DNA from: Aliivibrio sp. S3MY1
Lineage (GTDB): Bacteria > Pseudomonadota > Gammaproteobacteria > Enterobacterales > Vibrionaceae
Length of the DNA stretch: 64,000 bases
NCBI RefSeq assembly: GCF_028765575.1
Contig: NZ_JARACO010000001.1
Span: forward strand, 1 to 64,000
Direction of reading: 5' to 3'
Shown: piece after piece, positions 8,385 to 18,552 of the stretch
Position numbering within the stretch: the first letter of the stretch is position 1
Layout of the letters: each line of letters begins with the position of its first letter
Made by a program: the position numbers and the translations under genes
The notes under the pieces: generated by a model
Database searches by the model: none
What the model was told of the DNA's origin: nothing
What the model saw: the letters and a program-made list of their open reading frames with translations, nothing else

Positions 8385-9068
8385 CTAAAAGTATAAACGT
8401 ATTACAGAAACCGCAACACAACCTGGACGTCGACATTTTTCGATTTCAACTTTCACTTCAGTTTCAATTTCTAAGCCGCGCTTGATCGGTGTTACCGACA
8501 TTAGCGTACTTCTTGCACGAATGCGCTTACCTGCTTTTACAGGATATGGAAAACGTACCTTGTTTAAACCGTAGTTTACGGTCATTTTTGCCGTAGGAAA
8601 CAGTAAATTATCACTGCCTACGTTATCCGTCAGTTTTGACAGCATAGACAACGTTAAGAATCCATGGGCAATCGGCGTTTTAAACGGAGATTCTGCTGAA
8701 GCTCTTTCTGGATCGGTATGGATCCATTGCATATCTTCAGTAACTGCACCAAAACTATTAATGCGTTCTTGATCCATCATTGACCAATCGCCAATGTGGA
8801 TTTCTTCGCCCAAACGAGCGGTTAATTCTTCAAATACAGCTTGAGTATCTAAGTTCATTTCAATTGGCTCAGGTTGAACAGCCGCGTTTTGCTGCTCATT
8901 AACAGCGCGCTTATGCTCTTTAACCCACGAAATAATGTGAATGTTGTTGGCTTTATTTAAAAATTCAATCCAGTAATCTTTAATGGTTGGTGACATCCAA
9001 TCTTTTAATTCAAACGGATGATTCGCCAGAAATTCACGCTTATGCTTTAGAAAATCGACAACCTTCAT
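8385..9068 (-). CDS. MaoC-like hotdog (R)-enoyl-CoA hydratase
   Basis: The C-terminal ~150 residues are a MaoC/PhaJ-type hotdog hydratase: DMQWIHTDPERA carries the hydratase Asp and His, and FKTPIAHGFLTLSMLS is the characteristic active-site loop. Such enzymes hydrate trans-2-enoyl-CoA to (R)-3-hydroxyacyl-CoA, feeding polyhydroxyalkanoate or fatty-acid metabolism. Residues 1-75 are a helical extension rich in aromatic residues (FELKDWMSPTIKDYWIEFL), which resembles the helical N-terminal regions seen on phasin- or PHA-associated proteins, although I cannot name it. AAGG lies seven bases upstream of the ATG. No phaA, phaB or phaC gene is nearby. Confidence 0.82.
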   Translation of the reverse strand: MKVVDFLKHKREFLANHPFELKDWMSPTIKDYWIEFLNKANNIHIISWVKEHKRAVNEQQNAAVQPEPIEMNLDTQAVFEELTARLGEEIHIGDWSMMDQERINSFGAVTEDMQWIHTDPERASAESPFKTPIAHGFLTLSMLSKLTDNVGSDNLLFPTAKMTVNYGLNKVRFPYPVKAGKRIRARSTLMSVTPIKRGLEIETEVKVEIEKCRRPGCVAVSVIRLYF

Positions 9069-9392
9069 AGAGAGACCTTATTTGATATCTAATCGTAAAA
9101 ACAATGCTTAAGTGCCATGTTTATAATTGTGTTACAGGTCACGTTTTTTTGCAAATACTTTCCGAGCATGCAAGTGTTCGCTCAGAGCGTGCAAATCATT
9201 TAAATTCAAAAAGATAACCTAATATGCACAGTGTACAATTAATTTCAAAAATCTGATCTAGCTTATACTTTATAAAGATAAATTCTCGCCCTCACTTTTT
9301 TTACAATCCAAAAAAAGAGCATAGTTATATGCTCTTTTTGCCTGATTCATTCATTTCTATGATCGTTATTATAAGCTTCTAGCTCTAACAAA
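9069..9392. other. Intergenic region, MaoC promoter and gcvT terminator
   Basis: No gene is visible. It should hold the promoter of the leftward MaoC-like gene and contains the gcvT terminator at 9311-9339. A short imperfect palindrome TGCACAGTGTACA lies near 9224-9236; its meaning is unknown. Confidence 0.4.
9311..9339. terminator. Bidirectional terminator after gcvT
   Basis: AAAAAGAGCATA, short loop, TATGCTCTTTTT, with A and T tracts on both sides; 54 bases beyond the gcvT stop on the minus strand. Confidence 0.9.
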
Positions 9393-10511
9393 TTAACCTC
9401 TATAATAACGTTGCGGTACGAATGGCATTTTTTCTACTGTCATTGCGAGTTTTTTACCACGAACTTCAGCGAACACTTCTGTTCCAATAACGGCAAGATC
9501 CGCTCTTACATAGCCCATAGATACCGGCTTACCAGCTGTCGGACCTGCCGTACCTGAGGTCACAATACCAATCTCATTATCAGCCGCATCAAATAACTTG
9601 CAGCCTTCACGCACTGGCGCTTTACTTTTTCCAACTAACCCAACACGTTTACGGCTCACGTCTTTGGTTTCAATTTGCTGTAAAATAATATCCGCTCCTG
9701 GGAACCCACCAGCCCGCTCACCATCTGCACGACGATTTTTGCTGATACCCCATAATAGACTTGCTTCTACAGGTGTTGTCGTCGTATCTAAATCATGACC
9801 GTATAAACATAAACCACATTCAAGACGCAACGAATCTCGCGCACCAAGTCCAATCCACTCGACTTCTTCAAAAGAGGTTAATGCGTCTGCAAGCTCTGCC
9901 GCTTTATCATTTGGCACGGAGATTTCGTAGCCATCTTCCCCCGTGTAACCAGAGCGACTGATGTAGCACTCAATGCCATTAATATCAATAACAGCCGTAT
10001 CCATAAACAACATAGAAGCCACTGACGGTTGAAGTCGTGATAACACATCAGCCGCTTGAGGGCCTTGTAATGCCAATAAAGCACGATCTTCAATCACTTC
10101 AAGCTCAACACCTTCAGGAAGATTCGCTTGTAGATGTGCAATGTCTTGTTCTTTGCACGCGGCATTCACAACAACAAACAAGTGATCGCCAAAATTAGCC
10201 ACCATCAAATCATCCATAATACCGCCCACATCATTAGTAAAAAATGCGTAGCGTTGTTTCTGGGAAGGAAGATCCATAATATCAACAGGCACTAACGCTT
10301 CTAACGCTGCAGCTGCGCCTTCACCTTTTAAGCGAAGTTGCCCCATGTGTGATACATCAAACAAGCCAGCAGCATCACGAGTATGAAGGTGTTCTTTTTT
10401 TACGCCTAATGGGTATTGAACAGGCATTTCATATCCTGCAAAAGGGACCATTTTTGCGCCAGCAGCGACGTGCATATCAAAAAGTGCCGTTTTATTTAGT
10501 TGTTCTGACAT
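9393..10511 (-). CDS. gcvT: Glycine cleavage system T protein (aminomethyltransferase)
   Basis: GcvT takes the aminomethyl group from lipoyl-GcvH and makes 5,10-methylene-tetrahydrofolate and ammonia. The protein is 372 aa (E. coli 364). It starts LNKTALFDMHVAAGAKMVPFAG, a typical T-protein N-terminus, with DVSHMGQ, GIMDDLM, RSGYTGEDGYE and the C-terminal barrel GIVTSGTAGPT. GGAG precedes the ATG. It follows the XRE-cupin regulator gene by 98 bp on the same strand, while gcvH and gcvP run the other way, so the two halves share one regulatory region. No glycine riboswitch is visible upstream. Confidence 0.96.
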   Translation of the reverse strand: MSEQLNKTALFDMHVAAGAKMVPFAGYEMPVQYPLGVKKEHLHTRDAAGLFDVSHMGQLRLKGEGAAAALEALVPVDIMDLPSQKQRYAFFTNDVGGIMDDLMVANFGDHLFVVVNAACKEQDIAHLQANLPEGVELEVIEDRALLALQGPQAADVLSRLQPSVASMLFMDTAVIDINGIECYISRSGYTGEDGYEISVPNDKAAELADALTSFEEVEWIGLGARDSLRLECGLCLYGHDLDTTTTPVEASLLWGISKNRRADGERAGGFPGADIILQQIETKDVSRKRVGLVGKSKAPVREGCKLFDAADNEIGIVTSGTAGPTAGKPVSMGYVRADLAVIGTEVFAEVRGKKLAMTVEKMPFVPQRYYRG

Positions 10512-10609
10512 TCTTCTTTCTCCATTTGCCTGATATTAGCTAAGTGTGTCGGTTATTCTTGGGATCTAGGTTTCTAATAAATAGTGGATTGTGATCCATC
10601 AATTGCAGG

Positions 10610-11257
10610 TTACTTAGCGGTAACCCAGAGGATATGAGCGTCTTCCTCACTGATCGATATAAGTACGTGCCCCATACTGGCATCGTAATAAACACTGTCC
10701 CCTATTGCTAAATTGACTGGCTCGTAAAATTCGCTGTAAAAACAAACCTCACCGTCTAGAACCAATAAAAATTCTTCTCCGTCATGGCGCACCCATTCGG
10801 CATAAGCATCAAAGTCTCTCGCACGAATACGACTCTTAAATGGCATCATCCTTTTATTGGACAATTGCGTTGCTAACAACTCATGTTCATAGGTCGCCGT
10901 TGGATGAGGCTTACCTTGCTGCGAAAGCGTGATATCTCGACGCCCTACCGCCCCTTTTTGTTTCGGCGGCTCAAATATTTGAGGAATATCGATATCCAAG
11001 CCGCTCGCCAATTTTTGCAGGGCCTGAAATGTGGGTGAAATCTGTTCGTTTTCAATTTTTGATAACGTAGAGCGAGCAAGTCCAGTTCGCTTACTCGCCT
11101 CTTCTAACGTTAATCCAAGCTGAATTCGAATGTCTTTTAGACGCTTACCAAGATCAAGCGGAGCAATCGATTGCTCTTCGTTATTCTTCTCAATTTTAAC
11201 CACTTTTGCTTCTTCCATAACACTTTGAGGATGACTCAAACGGCGCTCCTTGCTCAT
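10610..11257 (-). CDS. XRE-family regulator with cupin domain (gcv locus)
   Basis: Residues ~33-90 form an XRE/Cro helix-turn-helix (LGKRLKDIRIQLGLTLEEAS, TGLARSTLSKIENEQISP), and the C-terminal ~100 residues form a cupin beta-barrel (EFLLVLDGEVCFYSEF, GDSVYYDASMGH), the usual small-ligand sensor of this regulator class. It sits between gcvT and the divergent gcvH-gcvP pair and probably controls both in response to glycine, serine or a related metabolite. An inverted repeat in the divergent region (11359-11384) is a good operator candidate. The ATG at 11257 has no clear ribosome site; an internal ATG at 11218 is an alternative start. Confidence 0.85.
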   Translation of the reverse strand: MSKERRLSHPQSVMEEAKVVKIEKNNEEQSIAPLDLGKRLKDIRIQLGLTLEEASKRTGLARSTLSKIENEQISPTFQALQKLASGLDIDIPQIFEPPKQKGAVGRRDITLSQQGKPHPTATYEHELLATQLSNKRMMPFKSRIRARDFDAYAEWVRHDGEEFLLVLDGEVCFYSEFYEPVNLAIGDSVYYDASMGHVLISISEEDAHILWVTAK

Positions 11258-11358
11258 TAAGTATTCAATCTACCTTTGTAATACTCATCTTATCAGGAGA
11301 AAATTGCGAGATAAAAAGCAACAAGAATGCTGAAAAAGTGCGCTAGGTAGCAAAATGG

Positions 11359-11384
11359 GAAACAAAGTTTCTTATTGGAAACTT
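11359..11384. promoter_or_regulatory. Overlapping inverted repeats, candidate XRE operator
   Basis: Two overlapping palindromes share a half-site: GAAAC-AAA-GTTTC (11359-11371) and AAGTTTC-TTATTG-GAAACTT (11365-11384). They lie directly upstream of the predicted gcvHP -35 box and between the divergent genes, as expected for an operator of the adjacent XRE regulator. Binding is inferred. Confidence 0.55.
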
Positions 11385-11389
11385 GACGG

Positions 11390-11418
11390 TTGAATGTTGC
11401 ATTTCACACTTGTATGTT
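11390..11418 (+). promoter_or_regulatory. gcvH: Possible gcvHP promoter
   Basis: TTGAAT and TATGTT are separated by 17 bp, about 140 bases before gcvH and just after the inverted repeats. A moderate sigma-70 match. Confidence 0.4.
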
Positions 11419-11561
11419 TACCAGATGTAATCTAATGGTCGTTATTAATACAGATAACACCTTGTTGAGTTCCACTTAATATAATTCGCTTAATACTAAT
11501 TTTTCTACCTGCATTTGGCTAAATACCATTTGCTCAAGACAATTCACACTGGAGAAGTATC

Positions 11562-11942
11562 ATGGAAAAAGATCTTAAATTTACAGCAAGCCACGAATGG
11601 GTACGTGATAATGGTGATGGTACAGTAACCGTTGGTATCTCAAACCACGCTCAAGGCCTACTTGGTGATGTTGTATTTGTTGACCTACCTGATGTAGATG
11701 ACGAAGTAACGGCAGAAGAAAACTTCTCTTTGGTTGAATCTGTAAAAGCGGCTTCAGACATCTATGCACCTGTTTCTGGTGTGATTGTTGAAATTAATGA
11801 AGAGCTAGAAGACAGCCCAGAACTTGTTAATGAAGAACCGTATGAAGGGGGTTGGATTGCTAAAATTAAACTGTCTGATGAAGGTCAACTTGAAAGTCTA
11901 ATCCCGGGCGATCAATACCTTGAAAGCATCGAAGAAGAATAA
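11562..11942 (+). CDS. gcvH: Glycine cleavage system H protein
   Basis: The small lipoyl carrier protein that shuttles the aminomethyl intermediate between GcvP, GcvT and lipoamide dehydrogenase. The lipoylated lysine is at about residue 62 in [17 protein letters not shown], and the ends [10 protein letters not shown] and [10 protein letters not shown] are classic. Length 126 aa (E. coli 129). GGAG lies seven bases upstream of the ATG. It is separated from gcvP by 23 bp, so the pair is an operon, divergent from the regulator and gcvT. Confidence 0.97.
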   Translation: MEKDLKFTASHEWVRDNGDGTVTVGISNHAQGLLGDVVFVDLPDVDDEVTAEENFSLVESVKAASDIYAPVSGVIVEINEELEDSPELVNEEPYEGGWIAKIKLSDEGQLESLIPGDQYLESIEEE

Positions 11943-11965
11943 AAATAATTTAAAGGATTAAGATC

Positions 11966-14833
11966 ATGAGTCAGCTTCTTCAACAATTAGGCACGGATAA
12001 CGAGTTTATTCGCCGCCACAATGGTCCCGCTTCTTCACAGCATCAACATATGCTCAATACGGTTGGCGCTGAAACACTAGAAAAATTAATCGAAGAAACC
12101 GTACCAAGTTCAATTCGTTTACCTCAGCCAATGCAGTTACCTCACGGCCTTTCTGAAAATGCGATGCTTGCTGAGTTAAAACAGATCGCTCAACAAAACA
12201 CGCTAAACACCAGTTATATCGGTCAAGGTTATTACAATACACATACGCCTAATGTAATTTTACGTAATGTATTAGAAAACCCGGGCTGGTATACCGCGTA
12301 TACGCCTTACCAACCAGAGATCTCTCAAGGTCGTTTAGAAGCGCTACTAAACTACCAACAGATGGTAATGGACTTAACCGGTCTTGATATTGCTAACGCC
12401 TCTTTGCTTGATGAAGCAACGGCAGCAGCAGAAGCCATGACACTGTGTAAGCGTGGTGGAAAAAATAAAAGCACCACTTTCTTTGTGGCAGATGATGTTC
12501 ACCCACAAACACTAGCGGTAATTAAAACTCGTGCGAAATTCATCGGTTTTGACGTTGTTGTTGATACTGATTCAAACTTAGATTCACATGATGTGTTTGG
12601 TGCTCTACTTCAATACCCTGGCACAACGGGTGAAGTAAAAGATTTATCAACACTGATTGAACAAGCTCAAGCGAAAAAAACCTTAGTTGTTGTAGCCACT
12701 GACCTTCTTGCCTCTGTGCTTCTTAAACCTGTTGGTGAAATGGGTGCAGATATTGCGATTGGTAGTGCACAGCGCTTTGGTGTCCCAATGGGATACGGCG
12801 GTCCACACGCGGCATTCATGGCAACGCGTGAAAAGCTAAAACGTTCAATGCCAGGCAGAATTATTGGGGTATCGGTTGATTCAAAAGGCAATCAAGCGCT
12901 GCGTATGGCAATGCAAACACGTGAACAGCACATTCGTCGTGAGAAAGCGACATCAAACATTTGTACTGCACAAGCATTGCTTGCAAACATGGCCTCTTTC
13001 TACGCGGTATATCACGGACCAGATGGCTTAAAAACCATTGCTCGTCGTGTGCATCACTTCACCGCTATCGTTGCAAAAGCATTACAATCTGCAGGGTTTG
13101 AGTTAGCACATCACAGCTTCTTTGATACCTTAACAGTTAAGACAGAGCAACAAACAGACATTCTTTACACCAAAGCATTAGCAGCAAGCATCAACCTACG
13201 TAAATTTGATACTAAGCTGGGTATCAGCGTTGATGAAACCACCACGGTTTCTGATTTAGTTGCACTACTGACAGTATTTGGTGTTGATAATGCAGAGTGT
13301 GATACGCTTTCTAATGACGTCGGTGCCGATGAGTTTGCCGCTATCCCAGAAGCGTGCCGTCGTACTTCTTCATTCTTAACCCACCCAGTATTCAACACGC
13401 ACCACAGCGAAACACAAATGTTGCGTTACTTGAAAAAACTGGAAAACAAAGACTTTTCATTAACTCACGGTATGATCCCGCTTGGCTCATGTACCATGAA
13501 ATTAAACGCGGTGGCTGAAATGCTTCCGGTAACATGGCCTGAATTCGGTGGTATTCACCCATTCGCCCCATTAAACCAAGCTGCTGGCTACACAACGTTA
13601 GCAACATCACTAAAATCGATGCTGTGTGAAATTACAGGCTATGACGAGTTTTCTCTACAACCGAACTCAGGTGCCTCTGGTGAATACGCGGGGTTAATTG
13701 CAATTCAACGTTATCATGAAAGCCGTGGTGAACGTCAACGTAATGTGTGCCTAATTCCAAGCTCTGCACACGGCACAAACCCTGCAACGGCTTCAATGGT
13801 ATCTATGAAAGTAGTGGTGGTGAAATGTGATGAAAACGGCAACATCGACATGATCGATTTAGCTGAAAAAATCGCAACACATCAAGAAAACTTATCAAGC
13901 ATCATGATAACTTACCCTTCTACACACGGTGTATATGAAGAGCAAGTGCGTGAAGTGTGCGACATGGTTCATGCTGCTGGCGGTCAAGTGTATCTTGATG
14001 GTGCCAACATGAATGCACAGGTTGGTTTAACAAGCCCTGGCTTCATTGGCTCTGATGTCTCTCATCTAAACTTACACAAAACCTTCTGTATACCACACGG
14101 TGGCGGTGGTCCGGGAATGGGGCCTATCGGTGTTAAATCTCACCTAGCGCCTTTCCTACCGGGTCATACCGAAAACGGGGTTCAAGGGTCAGATTACGCG
14201 GTTTCTGCAGCGGATCTAGGCAGTGCCTCTATTCTTCCTATCTCATGGGCATACATTGCTATGATGGGTGAAATGGGCCTAACTGAAGCGACTAAAGTGG
14301 CGATCTTAAATGCCAACTACGTAATGGAGCGTTTGCGCCCTCACTACCCTGTTCTGTACCGTGGTACAAATGGTCGCATCGCGCACGAATGTATTATTGA
14401 TATCCGCCCGCTTAAAGAAGCAACAGGGATCAGTGAAGAAGACATTGCAAAACGTTTGATGGACTTTGGTTTCCATGCGCCAACCATGTCATTCCCAGTG
14501 GCGGGCACGTTAATGATTGAACCAACAGAATCTGAAGACTTAGCTGAATTGGATCGTTTCTGTGATGCAATGATTACGATTCGTGAAGAGATGAACAAGG
14601 TTCAACAAGGCGAATGGCCACTAGACAATAACCCACTAGTTAATGCACCGCATACTCAAGTGGATTTAATCTCTGATGAGTGGGATCACCCATATACTCG
14701 TGAAGTGGCATGTTTTCCATCAACTCAAGCAAAAGCCTCTAAATACTGGCCAACGGTTAACCGTGTGGATAACGTATTTGGTGATCGAAACTTGATTTGC
14801 TCTTGTCCTAGTATCGAGAATTACGAAGAATAA
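11966..14833 (+). CDS. gcvP: Glycine dehydrogenase (decarboxylating), P protein
   Basis: GcvP decarboxylates glycine using pyridoxal phosphate and passes the aminomethyl group to lipoyl-GcvH. The 955-aa length matches the fused alpha2-type enzyme of enterobacteria and vibrios (E. coli 957). The cofactor-binding lysine is at about residue 705 in [20 protein letters not shown]-terminal family markers [14 protein letters not shown] and [14 protein letters not shown] are present, as is the GSCTMKLN motif. AAAGGA precedes the ATG. It is followed by a strong hairpin at 14858. Confidence 0.97.
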   Translation: MSQLLQQLGTDNEFIRRHNGPASSQHQHMLNTVGAETLEKLIEETVPSSIRLPQPMQLPHGLSENAMLAELKQIAQQNTLNTSYIGQGYYNTHTPNVILRNVLENPGWYTAYTPYQPEISQGRLEALLNYQQMVMDLTGLDIANASLLDEATAAAEAMTLCKRGGKNKSTTFFVADDVHPQTLAVIKTRAKFIGFDVVVDTDSNLDSHDVFGALLQYPGTTGEVKDLSTLIEQAQAKKTLVVVATDLLASVLLKPVGEMGADIAIGSAQRFGVPMGYGGPHAAFMATREKLKRSMPGRIIGVSVDSKGNQALRMAMQTREQHIRREKATSNICTAQALLANMASFYAVYHGPDGLKTIARRVHHFTAIVAKALQSAGFELAHHSFFDTLTVKTEQQTDILYTKALAASINLRKFDTKLGISVDETTTVSDLVALLTVFGVDNAECDTLSNDVGADEFAAIPEACRRTSSFLTHPVFNTHHSETQMLRYLKKLENKDFSLTHGMIPLGSCTMKLNAVAEMLPVTWPEFGGIHPFAPLNQAAGYTTLATSLKSMLCEITGYDEFSLQPNSGASGEYAGLIAIQRYHESRGERQRNVCLIPSSAHGTNPATASMVSMKVVVVKCDENGNIDMIDLAEKIATHQENLSSIMITYPSTHGVYEEQVREVCDMVHAAGGQVYLDGANMNAQVGLTSPGFIGSDVSHLNLHKTFCIPHGGGGPGMGPIGVKSHLAPFLPGHTENGVQGSDYAVSAADLGSASILPISWAYIAMMGEMGLTEATKVAILNANYVMERLRPHYPVLYRGTNGRIAHECIIDIRPLKEATGISEEDIAKRLMDFGFHAPTMSFPVAGTLMIEPTESEDLAELDRFCDAMITIREEMNKVQQGEWPLDNNPLVNAPHTQVDLISDEWDHPYTREVACFPSTQAKASKYWPTVNRVDNVFGDRNLICSCPSIENYEE

Positions 14834-15175
14834 TCCTCACCACTAATAATCCTCCTGTATAAAATAGACAAGCGCATGTTTGTCTATTTTATATCTTGTA
14901 TTTTAATAACTCATTGAAATGTAAAATAGTAAAAACATCAGCATTTGTTATACAATCGATTACTATTTCACAGACCTATTTCTATGCTTTCGCGCAATTG
15001 AAAAAGAGCACAAATTAAAACTAGTAAGATACTAATCTGTGTGTCAGAATCCCTCGCCATTACGCTTGCTTATTAGACAGCAATAGACTGCTTATCTATT
15101 GGTAACATAATTCATCATTGTTGAAGCCATTGTATTTCATAGGTACCTCAGCATCTATTAAATACCATCTATTAA
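14834..15175. other. Intergenic region between gcvP and EIIC-EAL gene
   Basis: After the hairpin at 14858-14893 no gene is visible. The last 30 bases before 15176 contain an 11-base direct repeat CATCTATTAAA twice (about 15152 and 15167), directly upstream of the first possible start of the EIIC-EAL gene. Confidence 0.4.
14858..14893 (+). terminator. Hairpin after gcvP
   Basis: ATAAAATAGACA and TGTCTATTTTAT pair perfectly around the loop AGCGCATGTT, 25 bases after the gcvP stop. The T tract is contained in the stem, so termination strength is uncertain. Confidence 0.65.
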
Positions 15176-17278
15176 ATGTCATCAATTATTGGAATCTTTC
15201 ATTTGAAAATTGTTTTAAATCTTAATAATTTTATTCATCAAATTTACTCAGGGGTAATGTCTCTGTTTAAGCGTAAGAACTCGCCTTCTTCATCACATTC
15301 TTACATTTATGATTTATCAGCAATAGCATTACTTCTTTTGCCTCTAACGCTATCGAATGCAACGGCTGTTCTATTGGGGCATACCTTTAACTTCTTTGAG
15401 TTTAAAGAAACCTCAAGCTTTCTATTTCATTTATCTAATTTCTTAATAAATATCTACCCGCTTTCTTTTTGTGTTATTGCAGGGTATTACTTATCCCATA
15501 AAACGGGCTTTAATAGCGCGACGTTTATTATTTATTCTTTAGTCTTGTTTTATCTGCTTTCACTAGAAAACGGCAGCTTAGCCGCACCTTTCTATTTCCC
15601 AAATAATCCATTACTTGCTCTCTTAAGTGCTTTAATCACATTCATGTATTGCACACGCTTTAATTTGCAACAATTAAAGCCACAGGCATTGGATTTTTCT
15701 TCACGTTTATTCAAGCATTTATTTCATTTTTTCACCTTTATTAGTGCTGCCTTTTTATTATCTAAACTGATGGTAAAAGTCATTAATAATGTGACGACTC
15801 TTATTGGCAATATGAATGTTGACCCTCTAACATTTAGCGGCGGATTACTCTATCAAACCATTCTTGGATTATTAGGTTCTATTGGTATTAATGGACACAA
15901 TTTGCTGTTTGCTATTAAACAAACCATCTACTCAGAAACTCAACAGAATATGGCTGATTGGGCAGCAGGAGAAGCGACATTAAACATTATAAACCAAGGT
16001 TTTTATGATGCCTTTATGTCAATGGGAGGCTCAGGAAATTCCATCAGTTTATTGCTTTGTATTCTTTTATTCTCCAAAGAAAAAAATCATATAATGCTTG
16101 CGTTAGCCGCCTTGCCGTTAGTTATGTTTAATATTAATGAAGTATTACTACTTGGTTTACCGATCATTTTTAATCCATTATTGATTGTTCCATTTATAAC
16201 ATTACCATTAATCAGTTTTTTAATTACCTATTTAGCAATCTATTCTGGTGCTATTTCACCTGTAATTAATATCGTTAACTGGATGACACCACCACTATTT
16301 AGTGGCTATGTTGCAATGGGAGAAAACATAGAAGGTTCAATATTACAGCTGATAATTATTGTGATTGGTATTTTTGTGTATCGTCCATTTTATCTTGCTT
16401 TTTCAGGGAAATACGCCTTAAAAAAACGAGCATCGCTCACCGATAGAAGCATGGAGCAATCGATTTTTAGAAGCTTACTAGATAATGTTGGTATCTCTGC
16501 GGCAACAAGTTTAGAGCGTTCTTCCGCGAAAAAACGCTTATTAAAAATGCTCCATGATGATGGTTTTGTAATGCATTACCAATTACTTAAATCTGTTACT
16601 GATAAAAGAGCGATATCTTTTGAAGCATTATTACGCTATCAAGATCGTGAAGGTAAATTATGCCCTCCGACGTTTGTTAGTGATTTTCAATTACTTAATA
16701 TGATGCCGACTCTGGATAAATTAGTTATTGATAAAGTCTTAATAGATATGCAGAAAATGGACCTTCAGAAAGAACAAAGAATAGCCATTAATATTTCTGT
16801 TGCTTCGATTGAAGAGCATGATTTTGCTCAACACTTTATTAATCGATTAAAATTCTTTTCCATTCCTGCCCATTGGCTAGAAATTGAAATAACAGAAGAA
16901 GCGATTTTAAGTAATCATCATCACTTACTGAGAACCTTAGAACTCTTAAAATCACACGGAATAAAAATCGCTATGGATGACTTTGGAACGGGTTACGCCT
17001 CGTTTCCACATTTGTCAAAATATCCATTTGATAAAATTAAGTTGGATCGCTCTCTACTATTAGATGCAACCACAGTCAAAGGAAAACAACTCTATCAATT
17101 AATTGCTCAAATGGGCGAGATCGCTAACTGTGAAGTTGTGGCAGAAGGCGTAGAAACCGAAGAGGAATTTAACTTCGTGACTACTTGTTGTGTTGATAGG
17201 ATCCAAGGCTTTTTGATTTCGCGTCCACAACCTCTTTCTGAAGCACTAAAGCAACTAAGAGAAGTGAATCAACGTTGA
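15176..17278 (+). CDS. PTS EIIC-like membrane domain fused to EAL phosphodiesterase
   Basis: Residues ~45-420 are a multi-pass EIIC permease domain of the cellobiose/lactose type, with MGGSGNSISLLLCILLF and NEVLLLGLPIIFNPLLIVPF being signature stretches. Residues ~450-690 are an EAL c-di-GMP phosphodiesterase with EALLR (from residue 483), NISV, EITEEAIL, MDDFGTGYAS and VAEGVETEEE, so the catalytic acidic residues are retained. No EIIA or EIIB phosphorylation domain exists, suggesting that the permease half acts as a sugar sensor that tunes c-di-GMP breakdown at the membrane. An alternative start is ATG 15257, preceded by CAGGGGTA, which would remove 27 residues. Confidence 0.9.
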   Translation: MSSIIGIFHLKIVLNLNNFIHQIYSGVMSLFKRKNSPSSSHSYIYDLSAIALLLLPLTLSNATAVLLGHTFNFFEFKETSSFLFHLSNFLINIYPLSFCVIAGYYLSHKTGFNSATFIIYSLVLFYLLSLENGSLAAPFYFPNNPLLALLSALITFMYCTRFNLQQLKPQALDFSSRLFKHLFHFFTFISAAFLLSKLMVKVINNVTTLIGNMNVDPLTFSGGLLYQTILGLLGSIGINGHNLLFAIKQTIYSETQQNMADWAAGEATLNIINQGFYDAFMSMGGSGNSISLLLCILLFSKEKNHIMLALAALPLVMFNINEVLLLGLPIIFNPLLIVPFITLPLISFLITYLAIYSGAISPVINIVNWMTPPLFSGYVAMGENIEGSILQLIIIVIGIFVYRPFYLAFSGKYALKKRASLTDRSMEQSIFRSLLDNVGISAATSLERSSAKKRLLKMLHDDGFVMHYQLLKSVTDKRAISFEALLRYQDREGKLCPPTFVSDFQLLNMMPTLDKLVIDKVLIDMQKMDLQKEQRIAINISVASIEEHDFAQHFINRLKFFSIPAHWLEIEITEEAILSNHHHLLRTLELLKSHGIKIAMDDFGTGYASFPHLSKYPFDKIKLDRSLLLDATTVKGKQLYQLIAQMGEIANCEVVAEGVETEEEFNFVTTCCVDRIQGFLISRPQPLSEALKQLREVNQR

Positions 17279-17288
17279 TTTGATACTT

Positions 17289-17317
17289 AAAAGGACTATT
17301 TTACATAGTCCTTTTTT
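17289..17317 (+). terminator. Terminator after EIIC-EAL gene
   Basis: AAAGGACTAT, loop TTTAC, ATAGTCCTTT plus extra T residues, starting 11 bases after the stop. Confidence 0.9.
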
Positions 17318-17455
17318 ATACAAATAAAATAACCGAATAAACCACAGCTCATTGGCACATAACGAGCACTGCAGCGATGGCTATCAATATTAGCGCTAAC
17401 ATGTCTTTCTGCCCCTGATAATATTTAGCTCTTTTAAATTGGATTTCTTAATAGT

Positions 17456-18478
17456 TTAATGCTGTATTTGAGATTCATGATTATTTGACATCAGCACCTT
17501 TAATGCTTTTTCATGGCCTTGCGCCGCCGCTTTTTGATACCACATAGTAGATATATATGCATTGTGCGGATGACTATTATCCAATTCATATATCGTAGCC
17601 AATGCATACTGTGATTCCACATCACCTTGATTCGCAGCAGCGGTGTACCATATTATCGCTTCAGACATGTTTTGACTCACACCATCACCCAGCTCAAACA
17701 TTAACCCAAGGCTATACTGGGCATCAGGTAGGCCTTGTTCTGCTGCCTTTAAATACCATTTAACCGCTTTTATTTTGTCTATTGTGGTGCCATCTCCTCG
17801 TTCTAGCATTAACCCTAAGTAAAATTGCGCTTTTGCATGTCCTTTATTCGCCGCTTTTTCATACCAAGAGAACGCTTCTTTCTTATCCATAACAACGCCC
17901 CCTCCAAAGTCATACGCGGAACCGATGTAAAATAAAGAATCGACATGACCTTGCTCGGCGGCTTTCCTATACCACATTAAAGCCTGTTGTTTATTTTTAT
18001 CTGTGCCCATTCCAAAATAAAGCATTCTAGCCATATCATATTGCGCTTCATCAAGGCCTTTATTTGCGGCTTTTTCTATCCAATAAATGGCTTCAGGGTA
18101 GTGCTCCTTTGTGGAATGAAAGATCAGCCCAATCGCATAAAGAGCATCGACATGATCTTGATCAGCCGCTTGGTGATACCAGTTTAACGCTTCTTGTGTA
18201 TTCGCTGGCACACCAAGTCCATAATCATAAATTATCCCAAGTGCATGCTGAGCCTCAACATTGCCTTGTTCTGCTGACTGGCGATACCAACGAATCGCTT
18301 CTTCACTGTTTTTTAATGTACCAATACCAAGGTCATACATGGTTGCTAATTTATATTGGGCTTCTGCATCCCCTTCTTCCGCAAACGTTCGGTAATTATC
18401 AATAGTCATATTTATATTATTTTCTGAACTCATACATCCAACTAGCAATAAAGAAACAACTAAAATAAAAAACGTCAT
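17456..18478 (-). CDS. Sel1-repeat lipoprotein
   Basis: A short signal peptide ends in the lipobox LLLVGC, so the protein is probably anchored in the outer or inner membrane as a lipoprotein. The rest is a run of about eight Sel1-like (TPR-related) repeats of 36 residues, each with the pattern AxxxLGxxYxxGxGVxxDxxxAxxWYxKAAxQG, for example AEEGDAEAQYKLATMYDLG. Sel1 proteins are protein-protein adaptors. The first ATG is at 18478; a TTG at 18514 would add 12 residues ahead of the signal peptide, which I consider less likely. It follows another Sel1-like lipoprotein by a short gap and is probably the third gene of a three-gene operon. Partners are unknown. Confidence 0.88.
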   Translation of the reverse strand: MTFFILVVSLLLVGCMSSENNINMTIDNYRTFAEEGDAEAQYKLATMYDLGIGTLKNSEEAIRWYRQSAEQGNVEAQHALGIIYDYGLGVPANTQEALNWYHQAADQDHVDALYAIGLIFHSTKEHYPEAIYWIEKAANKGLDEAQYDMARMLYFGMGTDKNKQQALMWYRKAAEQGHVDSLFYIGSAYDFGGGVVMDKKEAFSWYEKAANKGHAKAQFYLGLMLERGDGTTIDKIKAVKWYLKAAEQGLPDAQYSLGLMFELGDGVSQNMSEAIIWYTAAANQGDVESQYALATIYELDNSHPHNAYISTMWYQKAAAQGHEKALKVLMSNNHESQIQH

Positions 18479-18552
18479 AAATGGCCTGCAAATACCCTTG
18501 ATTTTTAACGACAATACTCTTTCTTAAATATCCTATTTATACACCGTCATAC

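Larger units (their letters stand above)
11258..11561. other. Divergent gcv control region
   Basis: About 300 bp between the XRE-cupin gene and gcvH. It holds the inverted repeats at 11359-11384 and a possible gcvHP promoter at 11390-11418. The conserved sequence of a glycine riboswitch was looked for on both strands and not seen. Confidence 0.5.

Noticed and set aside
11258-11561. Glycine riboswitch upstream of gcv genes
   Set aside because: The conserved riboswitch core was looked for on both strands and is absent; the XRE-cupin regulator probably does this job.
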